Source: Geodermatophilaceae bacterium NBWT11 | Lineage (GTDB): Bacteria; Actinomycetota; Actinomycetes; Mycobacteriales; Geodermatophilaceae | Direction of reading: 5' to 3' | Assembly (NCBI GenBank): GCA_014218215.1 | Contig: CP043652.1 | Location: forward strand, 1,178,001-1,242,000 | DNA length: 64,000 bases | Shown: one piece after another, positions 15,737-24,805 of the stretch | Position numbering within the stretch: position 1 is the first letter of the stretch | How the letters are laid out: each line of letters opens with the position of its first letter | Translations under genes and position numbers: made by a program | Notes under the pieces: model-generated | What the model saw: only the letters and a program-made list of their open reading frames with translations | Databases searched by the model: none | What the model was told of the DNA's origin: nothing

Positions 15737-16974
15737 GGCTGGACTCCTGGGATCGAGGGCAGACCGGGCAGGCCGGTGCCGCCACCGGGCAACCCGGACG
15801 ACGGCGAGAAGACCGCGGTGAGCAGCTCCTGCAGGTCGGGCACGCCGTTGCCGTTGAGGTCGTCGATCGTGCCGTCCCCGCCCGGGTCGCCGGACAGCAG
15901 CCGGGCGCAGACGTGGTCGATCGGGGGGAGCCCGAGCAGCGCGGTCACGTCGGTGAGGTCGACCCCGGCGAGCTGGAGCCGGCCGGCCTGACCGAGCAGC
16001 TGGCAGACCACGACGTCGGCGTTCTGGCTGCCCAGGGAGTTGTCCCGGGTGTCCAGCGTCCCGTAGTCGGGGTTGTAGGCGTGCGCGAGGTTGCCGATCG
16101 CGGCGGGGGCGACGTCGAGCACCTGCGCCAGGGCCTCCCGCTGCTGCACCAGGGTCAGGGTGACCGCGGACAGCCGGTCGACGTTGGTGGTCAGCAGCGT
16201 GGTGTTCTGCTGCACGAACCCGGCCACCTGACCCAGCGCCGAGGACAGCAGGGCGATGGCCGCGGCCAGGTCCTCCCGCTCGCCGGCCAGCTGCTCGGAC
16301 ACCGCGGCCAGGTTGTCGTTGAACTGCCCCACCTGGGCGTCGACGGTGGCCAGGGCGCTGGTGAAGACCTGCAGGTTCTCCACGGACCCGAACAGGTCGT
16401 CGCGGTTCTCGGCGAGGGTCTCCACGGCCTGGGAGAAGCCGGTCAGCGTGGTGTTGAGCGCCTGGCCGTTCCCGTCCAGGTTGGCCGCACCCACCTCCAC
16501 GAGGTCCGACAGCGCTCCGTCCGCGTTGGCGCCGGTCGGGCCCAGGGCCACGGACAGGTCGTCCAGCGCCCCGTAGACCTGGTCGAGCTCGACCGGGGTG
16601 GCCGTGCGCTCCAGCGGCACCTCGGCGCCGTCGGCCATCGTCGGGCCGCCGGAGTAGACCGGGGCGAACTGGACGTAGCGGTCGGCGACCAGCGAGGGCG
16701 CCAGGATCACCGCGACCGCCTCGGCGGGGACGTCGTAGTCCTCGTCGACGAGCATCTCCACCCGCACCCGGTCGCCCATCGGTGTCACCCGGGTGATCTC
16801 CCCGACGTCGATGCCCAGCACCCGGACGTCGGAGCCCTCGTAGAGCCCCACGGCCTGCCCGAACCAGGCGGTCACCCGCATCTGCCCCGCCGGGCGCAGC
16901 ACGATCCAGCCCAGCGTGCCGACCAGGAGCACCGCCGCGGCCAGCGCCACGGCACGCTGCAGCCGGCCGGTCAC
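15733..16974 (-). CDS. mceD: Mce family protein, MceD position
   Basis: A 413-residue Mce-domain protein. A hydrophobic anchor lies near residues 8-28 (VALAAAVLLVGTLGWIVL). The Mce domain (VTAWFGQAVGLYEGSDVRVLG...IDVGEITRV) follows, then a coiled-coil-like helical stretch. The tail is rich in Gly, Leu and Pro and ends SIPGVQP. I choose GTG at 16974, which overlaps the mceC stop; the frame extends further upstream only as a shadow. It is part of the substrate tube with MceA-C, E and F. Confidence 0.9.
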   Translation of the reverse strand: MTGRLQRAVALAAAVLLVGTLGWIVLRPAGQMRVTAWFGQAVGLYEGSDVRVLGIDVGEITRVTPMGDRVRVEMLVDEDYDVPAEAVAVILAPSLVADRYVQFAPVYSGGPTMADGAEVPLERTATPVELDQVYGALDDLSVALGPTGANADGALSDLVEVGAANLDGNGQALNTTLTGFSQAVETLAENRDDLFGSVENLQVFTSALATVDAQVGQFNDNLAAVSEQLAGEREDLAAAIALLSSALGQVAGFVQQNTTLLTTNVDRLSAVTLTLVQQREALAQVLDVAPAAIGNLAHAYNPDYGTLDTRDNSLGSQNADVVVCQLLGQAGRLQLAGVDLTDVTALLGLPPIDHVCARLLSGDPGGDGTIDDLNGNGVPDLQELLTAVFSPSSGLPGGGTGLPGLPSIPGVQP

Positions 16975-17996
16975 GGGGAGCACCCCACGAGCCCGCCGGT
17001 CGAGCCGGCCACCGAGCCGCAGAGCACGCCGCCGACGACGCCCGGGATCAGGTTGTCCACGAAGCTGTCGAACCACCGCCCGTTGCCCAGGGTGTTGGTG
17101 AAGACGGTGACGAAGGGCGCCAGGTTGGCCACCGTCTGCCCGAGGTCCTGGCGGTTGCGCTCAAGGATGGCCGTCACCTCCGACAGCTGGGCCAGCGCCG
17201 GGGTGAGCGCCGCGGTGTTGTCGGCGACCAGCCCGGCGAGCTGGGTGGCCAGGGTCTGGGTGTTGGTCAGGATCGAGTCGATGAGCGCCCGGCGTTCCTG
17301 CACCTCGGTGAGCAGGGTGTTGGAGTCCAGGATCAGCTGGGTGAACTCGCCGTTGCGGTCGGCCAGCACCTGGGTCACGTCACGGGTGGCCGAGAGCAGC
17401 TGGCTCAGTTCGGCGTCCCGCGAGGAGATGGTGGTGGACAACCGGGACAGCCCCTCCAGTGAGGTCTGCACCTCGTCGGGGGTGTCGGCGAAGGTCTCGC
17501 TGAGCACCTCGAAGGACTGCGCCAGCTGGTCGGTGTCGACGTCGTCGATGGTCTGGGCCAGGCCGCTGAAGGCCTCCACGACGTCGTAGGGCGAGGCGGT
17601 GCGCTCCAGCGGGATCCGGTCGTCGGGGTCCAGGGCGGTCTCCCCGCGGGGCACCAGGGCCAGGAACTTCGCCCCCAGGACGGTCTCGATCTTGATCGCC
17701 GCCTCACTGCGGTCACCGACGAAGGCGTCGGACACCCGGAACTCGACGGTGACGGCGCCGTCCTCGAGCTGCAGGCTCTCCACCTGGCCGACCTTGACCC
17801 CGGCGATGCGCACCGGGTCGTCGGCCCGCAGGCCGGCGGACTCGCTGAAGGACGCCGAGTACACCGTCCCGCCGCCGATGAGCGGCAGCGACTGGGCGTT
17901 GAAGGCCAGCGCGACCAGCGCGACGATCACCGCGAGGCTGATCGCCCCGATCGTGACCGGGTCGCGGTCGCGGAAGGGCCGGGAGTCCCGTGCCAT
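16971..17996 (-). CDS. mceC: Mce family protein, MceC position
   Basis: A 341-residue Mce-domain protein. A membrane anchor (TIGAISLAVIVALVALAF) precedes the Mce domain (YSASFSESAGLRADDPVRIAG, VKVGQVESLQLEDG), and long amphipathic helices follow. The start is ATG at 17996, sharing one base with the mceB stop (TGATG). An alternative ATG at 18005 lies inside mceB and is less likely. The C-terminus NLIPGVVGGVLCGSVAG has two conserved cysteines of the sort seen at the ends of several Mce proteins. Confidence 0.9.
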   Translation of the reverse strand: MARDSRPFRDRDPVTIGAISLAVIVALVALAFNAQSLPLIGGGTVYSASFSESAGLRADDPVRIAGVKVGQVESLQLEDGAVTVEFRVSDAFVGDRSEAAIKIETVLGAKFLALVPRGETALDPDDRIPLERTASPYDVVEAFSGLAQTIDDVDTDQLAQSFEVLSETFADTPDEVQTSLEGLSRLSTTISSRDAELSQLLSATRDVTQVLADRNGEFTQLILDSNTLLTEVQERRALIDSILTNTQTLATQLAGLVADNTAALTPALAQLSEVTAILERNRQDLGQTVANLAPFVTVFTNTLGNGRWFDSFVDNLIPGVVGGVLCGSVAGSTGGLVGCSP

Positions 17997-19033
17997 CAGC
18001 TGCACCCCGCCGATCCGTTGGCCGCGCCGCCCGGGGGCAGCTGGGCGTCCCCGACGACCGGCAGGGAGACCAGGCCGGACGCCGAACAGAGGTAGAAGTT
18101 GAACCAGCTGCCGTTGACCGCGGTGCGGGTCAGCAGGTCGGTCTTGACCGGGGCCAGCTGCAGGAAGTCCTCCAGCACGTCGCCGGTGTCGGCCAGGTTG
18201 GTCGACAGGTCGCCCAGGGCGGTGATGTCGGCGGCCAGCGGGGGCCGGGCGTCGGTGAGGAACTGCGACGTCGTGACCGCGAGGGTGTCGATGGTCTGCA
18301 GCGAGTCGAAGATCGAGTCCCGGTCGGCGGTCAGCCCGCTGACGAACTGCTGGAGCGAGACCACCAGCCCGCTCAGCTGCTGGTCGCGGGCGGCGAGGGT
18401 GCCCACGACGCTGTTCAGGTTGTCGATCACGCTGCCGATCACGGCGTCCTGGTCGGCCAGCGACCCGGTGAGGGACGCAACGTGGCCCAGCAGGCTCTGG
18501 ATCGTGCCGCCCTCGCCCTGGAACACCTGGATCAGCTCGTAGGACAACCGGTTGACGTCGTCGGGGCTCAGCGCCTGGAACAACGGCTGGAACCCGCCGA
18601 ACAGCACGGTGAGGTCCAGCGCCGGGGTGGTCTGCGCCAGCGGGATGGTGTCGCCGGCGGCCAGCGTGCGGCCGGCCGAGCCCTCGCCCTCGGTGAGCGC
18701 GACGTAGCGCTGCCCCACCAGGTTGCGGTACCGGATGGTGGCCTGGACCCCGGCGGGCAGCCCGACCCCGGACTCCACCTCGAGCCCGACCTCGGCGACC
18801 GGCCGCTCGGCGTCGTCGGACAGTCCGATGGAGGTCACCTGCCCGACCCGCACCCCGGCGATGCGGATCTCGTCGCCCTCGACGAGCCCGGCGACGTCGG
18901 TGAACTGGGCCCGGTAGGCGGTCTGGTCGCCGTACCCGGCGTTGGTGATGGTGGCCAGCAGCACGTAGCTGGCCAGGATCGTGACCATCGCGAAGACGAC
19001 CAGCTTGACGATCGGTGCGGTCAGGCCCCTCAC
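17996..19033 (-). CDS. mceB: Mce family protein, MceB position
   Basis: A 345-residue Mce-domain protein. An N-terminal anchor (IVKLVVFAMVTILASYVLLAT) precedes the Mce domain (YRAQFTDVAGLVEGDEIRIAG, VRVGQVTSIGLSDD), with IRYRNLVGQRYVALTEG further on. A predominantly helical region with repeated Leu/Val heptads makes up the rest. The C-terminus carries Cys residues (FNFYLCSASG, GSAGCS) that could form a disulfide outside the membrane. It overlaps mceA by four bases and couples to mceC by a shared base. Confidence 0.9.
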   Translation of the reverse strand: MRGLTAPIVKLVVFAMVTILASYVLLATITNAGYGDQTAYRAQFTDVAGLVEGDEIRIAGVRVGQVTSIGLSDDAERPVAEVGLEVESGVGLPAGVQATIRYRNLVGQRYVALTEGEGSAGRTLAAGDTIPLAQTTPALDLTVLFGGFQPLFQALSPDDVNRLSYELIQVFQGEGGTIQSLLGHVASLTGSLADQDAVIGSVIDNLNSVVGTLAARDQQLSGLVVSLQQFVSGLTADRDSIFDSLQTIDTLAVTTSQFLTDARPPLAADITALGDLSTNLADTGDVLEDFLQLAPVKTDLLTRTAVNGSWFNFYLCSASGLVSLPVVGDAQLPPGGAANGSAGCS

Positions 19034-20463
19034 GGCACCATCACCTGCGTCCCGCGCAGCACCGGGGCCATCGAGGACGCCGCCAGGTCGGAGACGTCGG
19101 CCGGGTCGGTGCCGGTCTGGTAGCCCAGCAGGTTCCGCACGAAGTCCAGCTCCCCGGTGCTCCCGGCCAGTCCCCCGCTGCCGCCGCCGTCGGTGAGCCC
19201 GGACGGGAACGCCGAGGCCAGCGACAGGTCGGTGCCCAGCCCCGTGCCCTCGCGTCCGGTCCGGGTGTCCCCGCCGGGGACGTCGGTGGGACCGGTGCCG
19301 CCCAGGCAGCGCGGGTTGCCGCTGACCGGGTTGTCGGCGGAGTCCACGCCGTCCAGCGGCGGGACCGGGCAGTAGTACTCGCCCTGGGCCGCGGCCGCGA
19401 TGATCCCGTCGATGTCGCCCAGGCCCCGGCAGTCGGGACCGGAGACGTCGTCGTAGGCGGGCTGGTCACCCGGGGCGTACGGGTTGCGCGGCGGGAGAGT
19501 GACCGTCAGGTCCAGGTTCAGCGACGGGTCACCGTCGGCGCCGAACGCCTCGCTGATCAGCGGGTTGAAGCGGGTCAGCCCGTCGAGCAGGCAGGGGTAC
19601 TCCGGGGAGTACTCCGCGAAGAGGCCCAGCACCGGCCGGGAGCCGGCGGCGAGCTGGATGAGGGCGTCCTCGTTGTCGGTCAGGAAGCCGGCCGCGGTCT
19701 GCGCCGAGCCGCCCACCACGGTGAAGGTGCGCCGCAGCTGCTCGGCCTGGTCGGTGACCGTGGAGGCGGTCACCGACAGGTCGCCCAGCACCGCCAGCAG
19801 GTCCGGGGCGGCGGCGTCGTAGGTGTCGGCGACGTCGGCCAGCAGCGAGACGTCGGCCTGCAGCTCGGGCAGCACGGTGTTCAGCTCCCCCACGTAGGCA
19901 CCGGTGTCGGCCAGGTTCTCCCCCAGCAGGTCCCCCCGGCCGCGCAGGGCGTCGGCGACGGCGCCCAGGGTGTAGGACAGGTCGGCGGGGTCGACCGCCT
20001 GCAGCAGGGGCAGCAGGTCGTCGATCACCCGCTCGAGCTCGATGGCGTTCTCGCTGCGGTCCTGCGGGATCACGTCACCGGCGGCCAACCGCTCCGCCGA
20101 CGGCGCCTCCGGGAGCTGCAGGGCCACGAACCGCTCGCCGAAGAGGGTCTTGGGCAGCAGCCGGGCGCCGACGTTGGCCGGGATCCGGGCCAGGTGCTCG
20201 GGCTGGATCGCCAGCTCGATCTCCGCACCGTCGGCGGTGGCGCGCACCGCGCGCACCTCCCCCACGATGACCCCTCGCACCTTGACGTCGCTGGCGGTCT
20301 GCAGCTGGTTGCCGATCGAGTCGGTCTGCAGCGTCACGGTGACCGCGCCGCTGAACGCCTTCTGGTACGTGGCGACGGCGAGTCCCAGCAGCAGCGCGAT
20401 GACCACCAGGAAGGCCAGGCCCTGCAACCGCTGCCGGACGACGGCACCCCTGCCCCGGCTCAT
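19030..20463 (-). CDS. mceA: Mce family protein, MceA position
   Basis: A 477-residue protein and the first Mce subunit after the permeases. ATG at 20463 overlaps the permease stop (ATGA). The anchor GLAFLVVIALLLGLAVATY precedes the Mce domain (VTLQTDSIGNQLQTASDVKVRG, VIVGEVRAVRATADG). A long helical part and a C-terminal region with several Cys (PCLLDGL, GPDCRGLGD, YYCPVPPL) follow. It is longer than its paralogues because of this Cys- and Gly-rich tail. It is expected to contact the YrbE permease. The extra 68 residues upstream in this frame are the permease gene read in another frame. Confidence 0.9.
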   Translation of the reverse strand: MSRGRGAVVRQRLQGLAFLVVIALLLGLAVATYQKAFSGAVTVTLQTDSIGNQLQTASDVKVRGVIVGEVRAVRATADGAEIELAIQPEHLARIPANVGARLLPKTLFGERFVALQLPEAPSAERLAAGDVIPQDRSENAIELERVIDDLLPLLQAVDPADLSYTLGAVADALRGRGDLLGENLADTGAYVGELNTVLPELQADVSLLADVADTYDAAAPDLLAVLGDLSVTASTVTDQAEQLRRTFTVVGGSAQTAAGFLTDNEDALIQLAAGSRPVLGLFAEYSPEYPCLLDGLTRFNPLISEAFGADGDPSLNLDLTVTLPPRNPYAPGDQPAYDDVSGPDCRGLGDIDGIIAAAAQGEYYCPVPPLDGVDSADNPVSGNPRCLGGTGPTDVPGGDTRTGREGTGLGTDLSLASAFPSGLTDGGGSGGLAGSTGELDFVRNLLGYQTGTDPADVSDLAASSMAPVLRGTQVMVP

Positions 20464-21335
20464 CCCGCGATCCTCACCGTCGTGGTGGAGCCCCAGATGG
20501 CCAGGGACAGGAACAGGTCGATGACCATCACGCCCACGATCGAGAAGCGGACGGCCCGGCCCACGGCCAGGCCCACCCCGGCCGGCCCGCCACCGGCGCG
20601 GTAGCCGTAGTAGCAGTGGCTCAGGATGATCACGACGCTGAAGACCAGCACCTTGAGGAAGGACCACAGCACGTCCTGCGGGGGCAGGAACAGGTTGAAG
20701 TAGTGGTCGTAGGTGCCCGCGGACTGCCCGTAGACCACCGTGGTGATGGTGCGGGTGGCGAAGTAGCTGGTGAGCAGGCCGATCACGTAGAGCGGGATCA
20801 CCGCGACGAAGCCCGCGACGATGCGGGTGGTCACCAGGAAGGGCAGCGAGGGCACGCCCATGACCTCGAGGGCGTCGATCTCCTCGTTGATCCGCATCGC
20901 ACCGATCTGGGCGGTGAACCCGCAGCCGACGGTCGCCGACAGCGCGAGCCCGGCCACCAGCGGGGCGATCTCCCGGGTGTTGAAGTAGGCGGAGAGGAAC
21001 CCGGTGAACGCCGAGGTGCCCAGCTGGTCCAGCGCGGCGTAGCCCTGCAGGCCGACCTCGGTGCCGGTGAAGAAGGACAGGAAGGCGATGACGCCGACCG
21101 TGCCGCCGATGACCGCGAGCGCGCCGGTGCCGAAGCTGACCTCGGCCAGCAGCCGGAACGTCTCCCGCTTGTAGCGCTTGAGCGTGCGGGGCGTCCAGGC
21201 CAGCGCGCGGCCGTAGAAGCCGAGCTGGTCGCCGAGGTCGTCCAGCGTGGTCAGCGGACGGCGGTAGACCGTGCGCACGATCCGCCGGGTGCGCACCTTG
21301 ACCCGGTCGACGGGTGAGAGGAGGGCCATCGTCAC
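20460..21335 (-). CDS. yrbEB: MlaE/YrbE-family ABC permease (second)
   Basis: A 291-residue MlaE-type permease with five or six transmembrane helices. The conserved central signature GCGFTAQIGAMRINEEIDALEVMGVPSL is visible in the middle of the protein (the EIDALEVMG motif is diagnostic). The C-terminal helices include SFLKVLVFSVVIILSHCYYGY, followed by the RAGGGPAGVGLAVG turn. It pairs with the upstream permease as a heterodimer and with the Mkl ATPase. The GTG start at 21335 overlaps the stop of the first permease. Confidence 0.93.
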   Translation of the reverse strand: MTMALLSPVDRVKVRTRRIVRTVYRRPLTTLDDLGDQLGFYGRALAWTPRTLKRYKRETFRLLAEVSFGTGALAVIGGTVGVIAFLSFFTGTEVGLQGYAALDQLGTSAFTGFLSAYFNTREIAPLVAGLALSATVGCGFTAQIGAMRINEEIDALEVMGVPSLPFLVTTRIVAGFVAVIPLYVIGLLTSYFATRTITTVVYGQSAGTYDHYFNLFLPPQDVLWSFLKVLVFSVVIILSHCYYGYRAGGGPAGVGLAVGRAVRFSIVGVMVIDLFLSLAIWGSTTTVRIAG

Positions 21336-22153
21336 TGGCCCTTCGGCGGCACGAGCTGGAAGTAGATCGCGGTGATCACGAAGTTCACCGCGAACAGGAG
21401 CAGGAAGGTGATGACCACGGACTGGTTCACCGCGTCACCGACCCCCTTGGGCCCGCCGCCGGCCCGCAGGCCCTTGTAGGAGGCCACGATCCCGGCGATC
21501 AGGCCGAAGACCAGTGCCTTGATCTCCCCGGACCAGAAGTCCTCGACCTGGGCCAGCGCGCTGAAGCTGGCCAGGTAGGCCCCCGGCGTCCCCCCTTGGA
21601 GGATCACGTTGAAGAAGTAGCCGCCGGTGACGCCGACGACCGACACCAGTCCGTTGAGCAGGACCGCGACCAGCATCGAGGCCAGCACCCGCGGTACGAC
21701 CAGGCGCTGGATCGGGGAGATGCCCAGCACCTCCATGGCGTCGATCTCGTCGCGGATCTTGCGCGCTCCGAGGTCGGCGCAGATCGCCGAGCCGCCGGCC
21801 CCGGCGATGAGCAGGGCGGTGACGATGGGGCTGGCCTCGCGCAGCACGGCCAGCACCGACGCGGACCCGGTGAAGGACTGCGCGCCCAGCTGGCGGGTCA
21901 ACGACCCCAGCTGCAGGGCGATGACCGCGCCGAACGGGATGGCGATCAGCGCGGTGGGCAGGATCGTCACCGAGGCGACGAACCAGGTCTGCTGGATGAA
22001 CTCACGCAGCTGGAAGGGCCGCCGGAACACCGCCCGGACAACGTCCAGCGCGAAGGCGAACAGGTTGCCGCTGGCCTTGAGCGGGCGCAGCGGGGACAGC
22101 GGACCGTCGAAGAGCCCCGGCGCCCTCGGCCGCTCTCCCGGGGCCGCGCTCAC
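21332..22153 (-). CDS. yrbEA: MlaE/YrbE-family ABC permease (first)
   Basis: A 273-residue MlaE-type permease. GTG at 22153 overlaps the ATPase stop as GTGA, so I prefer it to the longer frame from 22207. Conserved elements are GAGGSAICADLGARKIRDEI, DAMEVLGISPIQRLVVPRV, and the C-terminal KGLRAGGGPKGVGDAVNQSVV. Five or six hydrophobic helices are visible. With the second YrbE it forms the membrane gate for lipid passing through the Mce tube. Confidence 0.93.
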   Translation of the reverse strand: MSAAPGERPRAPGLFDGPLSPLRPLKASGNLFAFALDVVRAVFRRPFQLREFIQQTWFVASVTILPTALIAIPFGAVIALQLGSLTRQLGAQSFTGSASVLAVLREASPIVTALLIAGAGGSAICADLGARKIRDEIDAMEVLGISPIQRLVVPRVLASMLVAVLLNGLVSVVGVTGGYFFNVILQGGTPGAYLASFSALAQVEDFWSGEIKALVFGLIAGIVASYKGLRAGGGPKGVGDAVNQSVVITFLLLFAVNFVITAIYFQLVPPKGQ

Positions 22154-23262
22154 GAGCGGCCCCGCGGGTCGGGGACGACGAGGTCGGCGCCGTCCTCGGT
22201 CCGCCACTCCCGGCCGGTCCCCGCGGTCGGGGTGTAGCTGCCGGAGTCGGCGAGGGCGAGCAGGTCGGCGGGCAGGCTGGCCCGGATCGCGTCGGCGGTC
22301 GTCGGGTCGTAGGTGTGCAGCATCCGGGCCACCCGCTCCTGCCGGCGGCGGACGGCCTTGCGCTCGGGCAGACCGGGGGTGGGCTCCAGCTGCGGCGGCA
22401 CCGCCTCGCCACCGGAGGCGCCCTTGGGGCCCACGCCGTTGTGCTGGTCACCGCCCCGGGCCTCCAGGGCGGCCATCTCGGCCTCGACCTGGGCGACGTC
22501 CTTCTCCTCGCTCATCCCGATCGGGCCCTCGCGGCGTCCGTTGAGGAACTGCCGGACGACGGGCTCCTGGCTGGTGAGCAGCTGCTCGCGCGGGCCGAAC
22601 ATCGCCAGGTGCCGCCGGAAGAGCAGGCCGAGGTTGTCCGGCACGGTGCGGGCGGTGCCGATGTCGTGGGTGACGATGAGGAACGTGGCGTCGATCTGGG
22701 CGTTGAGGTCGACGATCAGCTGGTTGAGGTAGGCCACCCGGACCGGGTCCAGCCCGGAGTCCGGCTCGTCGAAGAGGATGACCTCGGGGTCGAGCACCAG
22801 GGCGCGGGCGATGCCGGCGCGCTTGCGCATGCCGCCGGAGATCTCCCCGGGGAGCTTCCCCTCGGTGCCGGCCAGACCGACCATGTCCATCTTCTCGCGC
22901 ACGATGGCGCGGACCTCGGACTCGCTCTTCTTCGTGTGCTCGCGCAGCGGGAAGGCGACGTTGTCGTAGAGGTTCATCGACCCGAACAGCGCGCCGTCCT
23001 GGAACAGCACCCCGAACAGGCGGCGGACGTCGTAGAGCTGGCGCTCGGAGCAGGTGACGATGTCGGTGTCGCTCATGACGATCGAGCCGCGCTCGGGCTT
23101 GAGCAGCCCCACCAGGGACTTCAGGAACACCGACTTGCCCGTGCCGGACGGCCCCAGCATCACCGAGATCTCCCCGGGCGGGAGCGTCAGGGTGACGTCG
23201 GACCAGATGTTCTGGCTGCCGAAGGACTTCGTGAGCCCCTCCACGTGCACCGCGACGCCCAC
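22150..23262 (-). CDS. mkl: Mce transporter ATPase (MceG/Mkl)
   Basis: A 370-residue ABC ATPase. Walker A GPSGTGKS is at residues 37-44, the signature ISGGMRKRAGIARAL begins near 141, Walker B VILFDEPD is at 161-168, and THDIG provides the switch histidine. After the ATPase core (about 250 residues) is a 110-residue C-terminal extension ending SYTPTAGTGREWRTED. Such an extension is typical of actinobacterial Mkl proteins. GTG at 23262 is preceded by GGGAGG seven bases upstream. It is the first gene of the mce operon here, whereas in Mycobacterium tuberculosis mkl stands apart from the mce operons. Confidence 0.93.
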   Translation of the reverse strand: MGVAVHVEGLTKSFGSQNIWSDVTLTLPPGEISVMLGPSGTGKSVFLKSLVGLLKPERGSIVMSDTDIVTCSERQLYDVRRLFGVLFQDGALFGSMNLYDNVAFPLREHTKKSESEVRAIVREKMDMVGLAGTEGKLPGEISGGMRKRAGIARALVLDPEVILFDEPDSGLDPVRVAYLNQLIVDLNAQIDATFLIVTHDIGTARTVPDNLGLLFRRHLAMFGPREQLLTSQEPVVRQFLNGRREGPIGMSEEKDVAQVEAEMAALEARGGDQHNGVGPKGASGGEAVPPQLEPTPGLPERKAVRRRQERVARMLHTYDPTTADAIRASLPADLLALADSGSYTPTAGTGREWRTEDGADLVVPDPRGRS

Positions 23263-23323
23263 GTCCGACCTCCCTCACCGACCACGCTGCCGGTCCCGCC
23301 GCACCTGGTGGTGACGCACGTCC

Positions 23324-23335
23324 TACTGAGGAGTA
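23324..23335. promoter_or_regulatory. Short inverted repeat upstream of the mce operon
   Basis: TACT-GAGG-AGTA is a perfect 4+4 inverted repeat about 60 bases upstream of the mkl start. It sits in an AT-richer stretch of the 205-base gap between rplL and mkl, where the mce promoter should be. No convincing -10/-35 pair could be assigned. It is a candidate operator only. Confidence 0.3.
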
Positions 23336-23435
23336 ACGAAGCGTCAGGTTGGTGGTTACGTGGGTCACGGCAATCTCGTGGACCGTGTCCCACCCGTCGG
23401 GGGGAACGCCACAGGAGCCGCCCCCCTGACGGAGG

Positions 23436-23453
23436 ACGGCCCCTGTGGGCCGT
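23436..23453 (-). terminator. Hairpin downstream of rplL
   Basis: ACGGCCC - CTGT - GGGCCGT, a seven-base stem with a four-base loop, lies 15 bases beyond the rplL stop. It is a plausible partial terminator separating rplJL from the mce operon, with no T-run. Confidence 0.5.
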
Positions 23454-23467
23454 GCGGGGTGGTGCAG

Positions 23468-23851
23468 TTACTTGACGGTCACCGTGGCGCCGGCGCCCTC
23501 GAGAGCGGCCTTGGCCTTCTCGGCAGCGTCCTTCGCGACCTTCTCCAGGACGGGCTTGGGCGCACCGTCGACGAGGTCCTTGGCCTCCTTGAGGCCGAGG
23601 GACGTGAGGGCGCGCACCTCCTTGATGACCTGGATCTTCTTGTCGCCGGCAGCCTCGAGGACGACGTCGAACTCGTCCTGCTCGGCCGGGGCCTCGGCGG
23701 CGGCACCGGCGGCCGCGGGGGCGGCAGCGGCGACCGGGGCGGCGGCGGTGACGTCGAAGGTGGTCTCGAACTCCTTGACGAAGTCAGAGAGCTCCAGGAG
23801 CGTCATCTCCTTGAAAGCGTCGAGCAGCTCGTCCGTGGACAGCTTGGCCAT
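23468..23851 (-). CDS. rplL: Ribosomal protein bL12 (L7/L12)
   Basis: A 127-residue stalk protein that recruits translation factors. It has the N-terminal dimerisation helices ([21 protein letters not shown]), an Ala-rich flexible hinge at about residues 36-58 ([20 protein letters not shown]), and the C-terminal factor-binding domain ([20 protein letters not shown]). Length and layout are standard. It lies 17 bases after rplJ on the same strand. The spacing and shared direction indicate one transcript. Confidence 0.98.
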   Translation of the reverse strand: MAKLSTDELLDAFKEMTLLELSDFVKEFETTFDVTAAAPVAAAAPAAAGAAAEAPAEQDEFDVVLEAAGDKKIQVIKEVRALTSLGLKEAKDLVDGAPKPVLEKVAKDAAEKAKAALEGAGATVTVK

Positions 23852-23868
23852 GATGTCTCCTTCTGGGG

Positions 23869-24471
23869 TCAGTCGTCGCTGGCCGCGGGCGCGGCGTCAG
23901 CGTCGGTCGTGTCGGGGGTGGTGGGTGCAGCAGATGCGTCGTCGGCAGGAGCGTCGCCCGCGGGCTTCTTCTCCTTGAGCGCCTCGGCGAGCCGGGCGAC
24001 CTGCGACAGCGGGGCCTGGAACAGCCCGGCGGCCTTGGTGAGGTTGCCCTTCATCGCGCCGGCGAGCTTGCCGAGGAGGACCTCACGGGACTCGACGTCG
24101 GCGAGGCGGGTGACCTCGGCGGCATCGACCGTGCGGCCTTCGACGACGCCGCCCTTGACGACCAGGGCCGGGTTGGCCTTGGCGAAGTCACGGATGGCCT
24201 TGGCGGCCTCCACCGGGTCACCGGCGATGAACGCGATGGCGGTGGGGCCGTTGAGGAGCGGTGCCAGGTCGGCGTGGCCGACCTGGTCCGCAGCCCGCTT
24301 CGTCAGGGTGTTCTTGACGACGGCGTAGGTGCTGCCCGCACCGAGGGAACGACGCAGCTGGGTCAGCTGCGCCACGGTCAGCCCGCGGTACTCGGTGAGC
24401 ACCGCCGCACTCGAGTCCTGGAACCGGCTGGTGATCTCGTCGATCACCGCGGCCTTGGCCTGGGTGGGCAT
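23869..24471 (-). CDS. rplJ: Ribosomal protein uL10
   Basis: A 200-residue protein that anchors L12 dimers to the 50S stalk. The N-terminal part ([22 protein letters not shown]) and [13 protein letters not shown] are typical. The C-terminal helix that holds L12 ([15 protein letters not shown]) is present, followed by an Ala/Asp-rich acidic tail of about 30 residues. ATG at 24471 has GAGAGGAGG just upstream. The leader ahead of it has the sequence elements of an autoregulatory L10 leader. Confidence 0.98.
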   Translation of the reverse strand: MPTQAKAAVIDEITSRFQDSSAAVLTEYRGLTVAQLTQLRRSLGAGSTYAVVKNTLTKRAADQVGHADLAPLLNGPTAIAFIAGDPVEAAKAIRDFAKANPALVVKGGVVEGRTVDAAEVTRLADVESREVLLGKLAGAMKGNLTKAAGLFQAPLSQVARLAEALKEKKPAGDAPADDASAAPTTPDTTDADAAPAASDD

Positions 24472-24546
24472 GGGCCTCCTCTCTCAGTCGGGGCGACCAC
24501 CGGAGGAGACACGGCGCGCGACGATCGAGGGGCCCGGAGAACGAGG

Positions 24547-24687
24547 ACGCCCCGTGCGCGAGGCGCGACGGGGCGTGGAGCAGGCCGGAGCCTGGGCCGA
24601 GCATCCGTCCACCTGCGCGGGACGCCCGGTGATCCGGGACCTTCGATCGCACGCGGACGTGCGACGACCAGCGGTCTGGGGGGAACT
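24547..24687 (-). ncRNA. L10 leader-like autoregulatory element of rplJL
   Basis: Read on the minus strand, the rplJ leader contains CAGACCGCTGG (24678-24668), a GCACG-TCCG-CGTGC hairpin and a CCCGG-ATCA-CCGGG hairpin. CCGCGCAGGTGGAC (24620-24607) follows, all elements I associate with actinobacterial L10 leaders. Downstream is a strong hairpin at 24576-24547 (ACGCCCCGT, four more CGCG pairs, three-base loop) that could act as the attenuator. In this family L10(L12)4 binds the leader and represses its own operon. The match is by eye, not by covariance model. Confidence 0.6.
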
Positions 24688-24693
24688 CCGCAC

Positions 24694-24699
24694 ACAGTA
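24694..24699 (-). promoter_or_regulatory. Candidate -10 box for rplJL
   Basis: TACTGT on the minus strand fits TANNNT and would start transcription a few bases before the L10 leader. No clear -35 is seen. The rest of the 334-base gap 24472-24805 holds the leader and the short 5' region of the divergent cfa-like gene; I see no extra gene there. Confidence 0.4.
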
Positions 24700-24805
24700 C
24701 GCCATCGGGCGACACGTACCGTCGCGCCGGCCATCCGGGCGGCCTGCAGCGGCCGAACGCCGGAGGATTCGTCGCCAGCACCCCGAACGACTGGAGCACC
24801 GTCGC

